DNA of 64,000 nt from Hofstenia miamia (lineage: Eukaryota > Xenacoelomorpha > Acoela): the NCBI GenBank assembly GCA_004352715.1, contig SCFE01000017.1:1617325-1681324 (forward strand). The letters are read 5' to 3'. The notes beneath the pieces were generated by a model. That model did not search any database. It was not told the origin of the DNA and worked only from the letters and a program-made list of their open reading frames with translations. Positions 61,501 through 64,000 of the stretch are shown here, one piece after another. Each line of letters opens with the position of its first letter. Positions within the stretch are counted from its first letter, which is position 1. Made by a program: the position numbers and the translations under genes.

Positions 61501-62861
61501 TAATAAAAAACCCATGACAATTAAAAGTTTAAACAAATTCATTTAAAAATGTGTATTACCAAACAAACAAGGTTTCTATTTATGATAAAGTATATAATTA
61601 ATTTAACATTGGACTGCAAATTCGCAGCAATTTATTAAAATAAAATTGATTCCGTTTTAAAAGAAATATCTGTAAAATAACTAGAGATAATATTGCAAAA
61701 AGTGTTAAGAATCAAAACAATATCTGAGATTTAATTATAAAAATAGCTTACAAAGTTTGAAGTCTTTCAAGATAGTTCTTTCATCAATATTTGCATCTCT
61801 CTACAGACAATTCGTAATTTGTTATCTATTGTTCAAATGTCAAAAATGTATCCAATCGTAAAGATTGATATCTCCCAAACATGAATCCCTTTAACAATTA
61901 AATAGAAATGATTTGTACGTGTTTCATTAATGATAGATTTCTAGAGATACATTTCATCAACTAAGTTAAATAAGTGTAATATTAGATGCATGTTATGTAT
62001 AATAATATAATTAGGGTGGCCTATGACTTTTCCACATTTATAGAATTACATTTTTTTTCAACGTCAATCCTTTGTTTATATACTGATATACATTTAATTT
62101 TTCAATATGTATGCAAGAAATCAAATGATCAAATTAGTCAAAAACATTGTAAAACACTGAATATTGTATTAAAATTTTAGATAGTTTTTCATCATTGAAC
62201 AAAATGAAAATTTCATGATGGTATTAGTATAAACTTTCAAGAACGAATAAGAAAAACATACATACATATAAATACGACTAATCTTTGTTATAAATTCAGA
62301 TTTTATTTTCGTATTTTTAAGAATGAATGGTTTTCTTATTTAATATCACATATAAATATAAATTTTAAGACATTCTACAAATCAGTAATTGTTAAAGTAC
62401 TCGAAGTTGTATCATAGCTTTTGAATTTTAAAATAAAAACTTTATACTTATTGAGAAAATGTTAACATTCACATTTTTCTTCAGTCAATGAGTAAATTTT
62501 GATAATCGCAAATGAATACATAACGCGATTTAAAAATGAATCAAATAGATGTCATGAAACTCGCAAAACATTTTTAATTACAAAAGGACTATCACAATAA
62601 TACGAATTATCAATTTTAAGCATTATTTTGTTTATTTCTACTTTTCCTTTTAGTGGACATTATATGGGTCACTTGAACTTTGACGATCTGCAATTAGAAA
62701 AGTCATATGCTGGATTTAAAAGTTACGCCCAAAGTAAACTGGCAAATGTCATGTTTTCAAAAGAATTTGCAAAGCACTATCCGCACTCGAATGTTAAATC
62801 ATACAGTGTTCATCCCGGAGCAGTTAATACAAGTCTACCTAGATATAATTGTTTAGCGAGG
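49169..62861 (+). CDS. SDR copy D: retinol-dehydrogenase-like short-chain dehydrogenase (last exon outside window)
   Basis: Four exons: 49169-49288, 52551-52746, 52790-52943 and 62654-62861. Lengths (120, 196, 154, 208 nt) and phases equal those of copy B. Introns are GT...AG and there is no stop or frameshift. Residues: TGSSAGIG (20-27), 'ILACRN' with Arg46, NNAG (103-106), Asn127 in NHIGHF, Ser156, Tyr181/Lys185 in 'YAQSK', HPG (210-212). Exon 4 ends 'NCLAR' at the same point as copy B, so a final exon of about 68 codons should follow; none is visible up to 64000. Roughly two-thirds of residues in exon 2 match copy B by eye. Intron 2 is only 43 bp, whereas intron 3 is 9.7 kb and carries a hAT element and a LINE. 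Probably a functional NADP(H)-dependent carbonyl/retinoid reductase, if the last exon exists. Confidence 0.82.
49537..49571. repeat. (AT)n microsatellite in intron 1 of SDR copy D
   Basis: About 30 bases of alternating AT. Confidence 0.9.
49960..50454. mobile_element. hAT-type MITE in intron 1 of SDR copy D, same family as 5315-5702
   Basis: Starts CAGTGACGTCAC and ends GTGACGCTACTG. Flanks ACTATATA (49952-49959) and ACTGTATA (50455-50462) differ at one of eight positions. Internal words (TTTGGGGGCACGGTGCGAGA, GCCGTTTTGGTG, GAGCTTGGGGCACC) match the MITE at 5315. It contains a 123-bp tandem duplication around an N (50142-50264 and 50266-50388) and would be about 370 bp without it, close to the 388 bp of its relative. 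Confidence 0.75.
50142..50388. repeat. 123-bp tandem duplication around a single N inside the MITE
   Basis: 50142-50264 recurs at 50266-50388 with a handful of differences; the N at 50265 separates the copies. Same pattern as at 5799. Confidence 0.8.
50463..52550. other. Rest of intron 1 of SDR copy D
   Basis: No coding sequence. A G+C-richer stretch at 50975-51095 contains GGTCCGGTCAAC and CATTCGGGTCCAAAAAGTTT, resembling the right end of the MITE at 33247-33832, but without a matching left end. The block 51740-52200 is less A+T-rich and could be an old insertion. Confidence 0.35.
53184..54207. mobile_element. hAT element with perfect 8-bp target duplication, containing a 671-N gap
   Basis: The left end is CAGAGGCGCACCCA; the reverse complement of the right end is CAGGGGCGCACCCAGC. 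GCTGAGAA flanks both sides exactly (53176-53183 and 54208-54215). Ends and duplication identify a hAT insertion in intron 3 of SDR copy D. The interior is mostly Ns (53198-53868), so a transposase cannot be excluded, but the visible 340 bases are non-coding. Confidence 0.85.
54216..54767. other. Intron 3 of SDR copy D, between hAT element and LINE
   Basis: A short, less A+T-rich stretch at 54320-54410 is of unknown origin; no coding signal. Confidence 0.35.
54768..57417 (+). pseudogene. LINE ORF2 remnant (AP-endonuclease plus reverse transcriptase) in intron 3 of SDR copy D
   Basis: The endonuclease begins at about 54768 with 'IIICNTQSLLHL', then 'LPDIICISESWLN', 'GVVLI' and 'LLVCLYNPPK'. 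In the next frame come 'LVGDLNL' (55217), 'LDFLLS' (55353) and 'SDHYFISF' (55423). The reverse transcriptase runs from the 55667-56317 frame ('YPSCWKTSIITPIPK', 'YRPISLLPK' after a shift at about 56210) through 'NGQHGF', 'FDKISHSLIRHKL' (56465) and 'GPQGSVL' (56632) to catalytic 'LMYADDCKLL' (56712), then 'WSSMNMMEFNVSKCEAL'. The tail 'FRKYSSDKSFFVRE' reaches about 57417. There are at least four frameshifts and several stops. ORF1 is absent, and the W-N-x-L end typical of this family is missing. CR1/Jockey-like by motif style. It is the best preserved retroelement here, in the same orientation as its host gene. Confidence 0.8.
57418..60589. other. Rest of intron 3 of SDR copy D, mostly featureless
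   Basis: A G+C-richer stretch (57425-57570) directly after the LINE tail has no clear identity; open frames on both strands there are short. From 57600 to 60590 I see A+T-rich sequence with no coding frame or transposon end. Confidence 0.35.
60590..60781. repeat. G+C-richer patch, possible short repeat
   Basis: Composition changes abruptly at both ends. It contains GAGAGAGGACC, CTGGGCCGTG and GACGGGGGTG words. The minus-strand open frame (60782-60588) has no recognised family. It may be a SINE or transposon fragment. Confidence 0.3.
60782..61105. repeat. Imperfect tandem repeats (~95-bp and ~65-bp units)
   Basis: TTGTTTGCAGTCTATTGTTT and the following AAATGTAACCAATTT (60783) recur at 60877. 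Then TTTAGTTTACATACTTGTTT and ACATACATGACATTGG recur about every 65 bases, at roughly 60950, 61005 and 61072, the last copy partial. Confidence 0.65.
61106..62653. other. End of intron 3 of SDR copy D, nothing recognised
   Basis: A+T-rich intron sequence; the short frames match nothing. Confidence 0.4.
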
Positions 62862-64000
62862 GTGAGGCTGTTTAAGTTTTATACTATTGTATATGCATAT
62901 TTTATTATCCTAAAATATGCAAATTCATGGTCGTAATTGATATTTGGATTTACTAACTCGTACTTTGAACACCCATTTTCCATGAAGTACTTGCTAGAAA
63001 TATTTGAGTGTAATTTAAACAAATTTGGTGGTGCTATAGTTTACATTTTAAACTGCTCATTTTTACAATAGTTTTATGGTTTCTGGAGAGCTTCGCCATG
63101 TTATTGATTAATTAATTTGATCATCACTTAGAGTTCTTCTGCATAAAATTGAATTTTTTTGTCATCCTATTCATCTAAAGCGATATGTTAATAATATTTC
63201 TCCGCATTTCTGCGTTCTTAGTTCTGCAAACTACTGGTCGATTGCAACATTTTTGAAATATTTCCAACTCAGTGAAAATTAGTTTTTTAAGTGAAATATA
63301 TAATAATTATTATATCCAGTTGTTCAATTTCAATTGTCTGGAAATTGATATAGCCTGTAAGAAATTGACTATCATAGTGCAATTAAGACTAGTGGTCTTT
63401 GGGTCTTTCTAAAAATTTTAACTGTAATGCTCAAAAGTAAGCTTACATTTTCAGCCCTCAATACTTATTCTCTCCCGCTTATCATCTGTATCGTTCTGCT
63501 ATTTGCGAATTTATTCCCATCCCATGTAAATGAGTACCTTTAAAAGAACATTAAGTATTAAAACGCATCTTTAAAGTCTTTGCAAGTACGTTGATTTCTT
63601 TAAATGTGCTATAAAGCACGGATTGCATTCAAAGATAAGAACGCAATGTTTTAAGATATGAAATTACGATTTTCTATTGAAGAACTTATAATATAACATA
63701 ATTTTATTGTTCAATCAATTAGATGCAATGTTACTATTAAATGATAAAATTTAAATTAGTTTCCATTTTGCGATATTCACAAAAATTGCTTTACTAAGCA
63801 TTAACCCTGCTTAAAACACTGCTATTAAGTCTTTGCAAGTGCTTGTAGTCTTTAAAAAGTGCGTTTATATTTGGCGTTCAAACTTATTGACGCACTAGTA
63901 AACATGGTATGTAATAATGAACATTTGCACTAAGTAATGTTACTGCGTTTGAGGTACTTGAAAATATTTTTTTAAGTAAGGTCAGATTTTTCAACAAATT
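62862..64000. other. Start of intron 4 of SDR copy D
   Basis: Intron 4 starts with GTGAGG. The final-exon blocks (GAQTT, FCAL, LxEIEW) were searched for and not found before the window edge. The word AAGTCTTTGCAAGT occurs twice (63573, 63829), each in a similar setting of CTTTAAA and GTGC words. Confidence 0.45.

Noticed and set aside
63573-63843. AAGTCTTTGCAAGT pair as a regulatory element
   Set aside because: Two occurrences of a 14-base word in an intron are too little to support a function.
1-64000. CRISPR arrays, bacterial operons, phage or tRNA/rRNA genes
   Set aside because: No regularly spaced short repeats with unique spacers, no gene clusters without introns, and no sequence I could fold by eye into a convincing tRNA or match to rRNA.

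Overview
This is a window of an invertebrate animal genome, A+T-rich, with split genes, long introns, many decayed transposons and assembly gaps. Nothing is prokaryotic: there are no operons, and coding exons sit between GT...AG introns. The phylum cannot be fixed from the sequence. A tunicate- or cnidarian-like genome would fit the mix of hAT elements, Penelope-like elements and CR1/Jockey-like LINEs, but that is only an impression.

The backbone is a same-strand (+) array of four copies of a five-exon short-chain dehydrogenase/reductase (SDR) gene of the retinol-dehydrogenase 11-14-like group. Copy A (11017-11790) lacks a visible first exon, is frameshifted and runs into a 1000-N gap. Copy B (20994-27024) is complete, with five exons and a predicted 294-residue protein carrying all SDR motifs. 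Copy C (32956-47031) has all but exon 3, and is broken by stops and frameshifts. Copy D (49169-62861) has four intact exons; its last exon should lie beyond the right edge. Exon lengths (120, 196, 154, 208 nt) and phases are identical in B and D, so the array arose by tandem gene duplication. The block carrying copy A (10444-11876) is almost identical to 22265-23761 in copy B, so it is either a very recent duplication or an unmerged haplotype.

Between copies A and B lie the last three exons of a DUF4806-like gene (13067-13830), whose start probably falls in the gap 11877-12876.

Most of the rest is mobile DNA. hAT DNA transposons dominate: a decayed transposase (2843-4768, minus), a BED/ZBED-type transposase end (21356-21630, minus), and six non-autonomous or gutted elements whose ends and 8-bp target duplications can be read directly (5315-5702, 14987-16817, 18150-18550, 33247-33832, 49960-50454, 53184-54207). 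Retroelements are all dead: LINE pieces at 1-367, 19850-20075, 40840-42490 and 54768-57417; Ty3/Gypsy pieces at 2020-2440, 29468-31000 and 38212-38899; an envelope-like remnant at 35201-36646; and a Penelope-like reverse transcriptase/GIY-YIG remnant at 42547-43443. Several lie inside the long introns of SDR copies C and D.

Assembly quality matters here. There are five N gaps (two of exactly 1000) and single Ns at 3958, 5799 and 50265. Two of the single Ns sit between near-identical adjacent duplicated sequences, which suggests contig overlaps that were never merged. Apart from SDR copy B, probably copy D, and possibly the DUF4806-like gene, I see no gene likely to make a functional protein.
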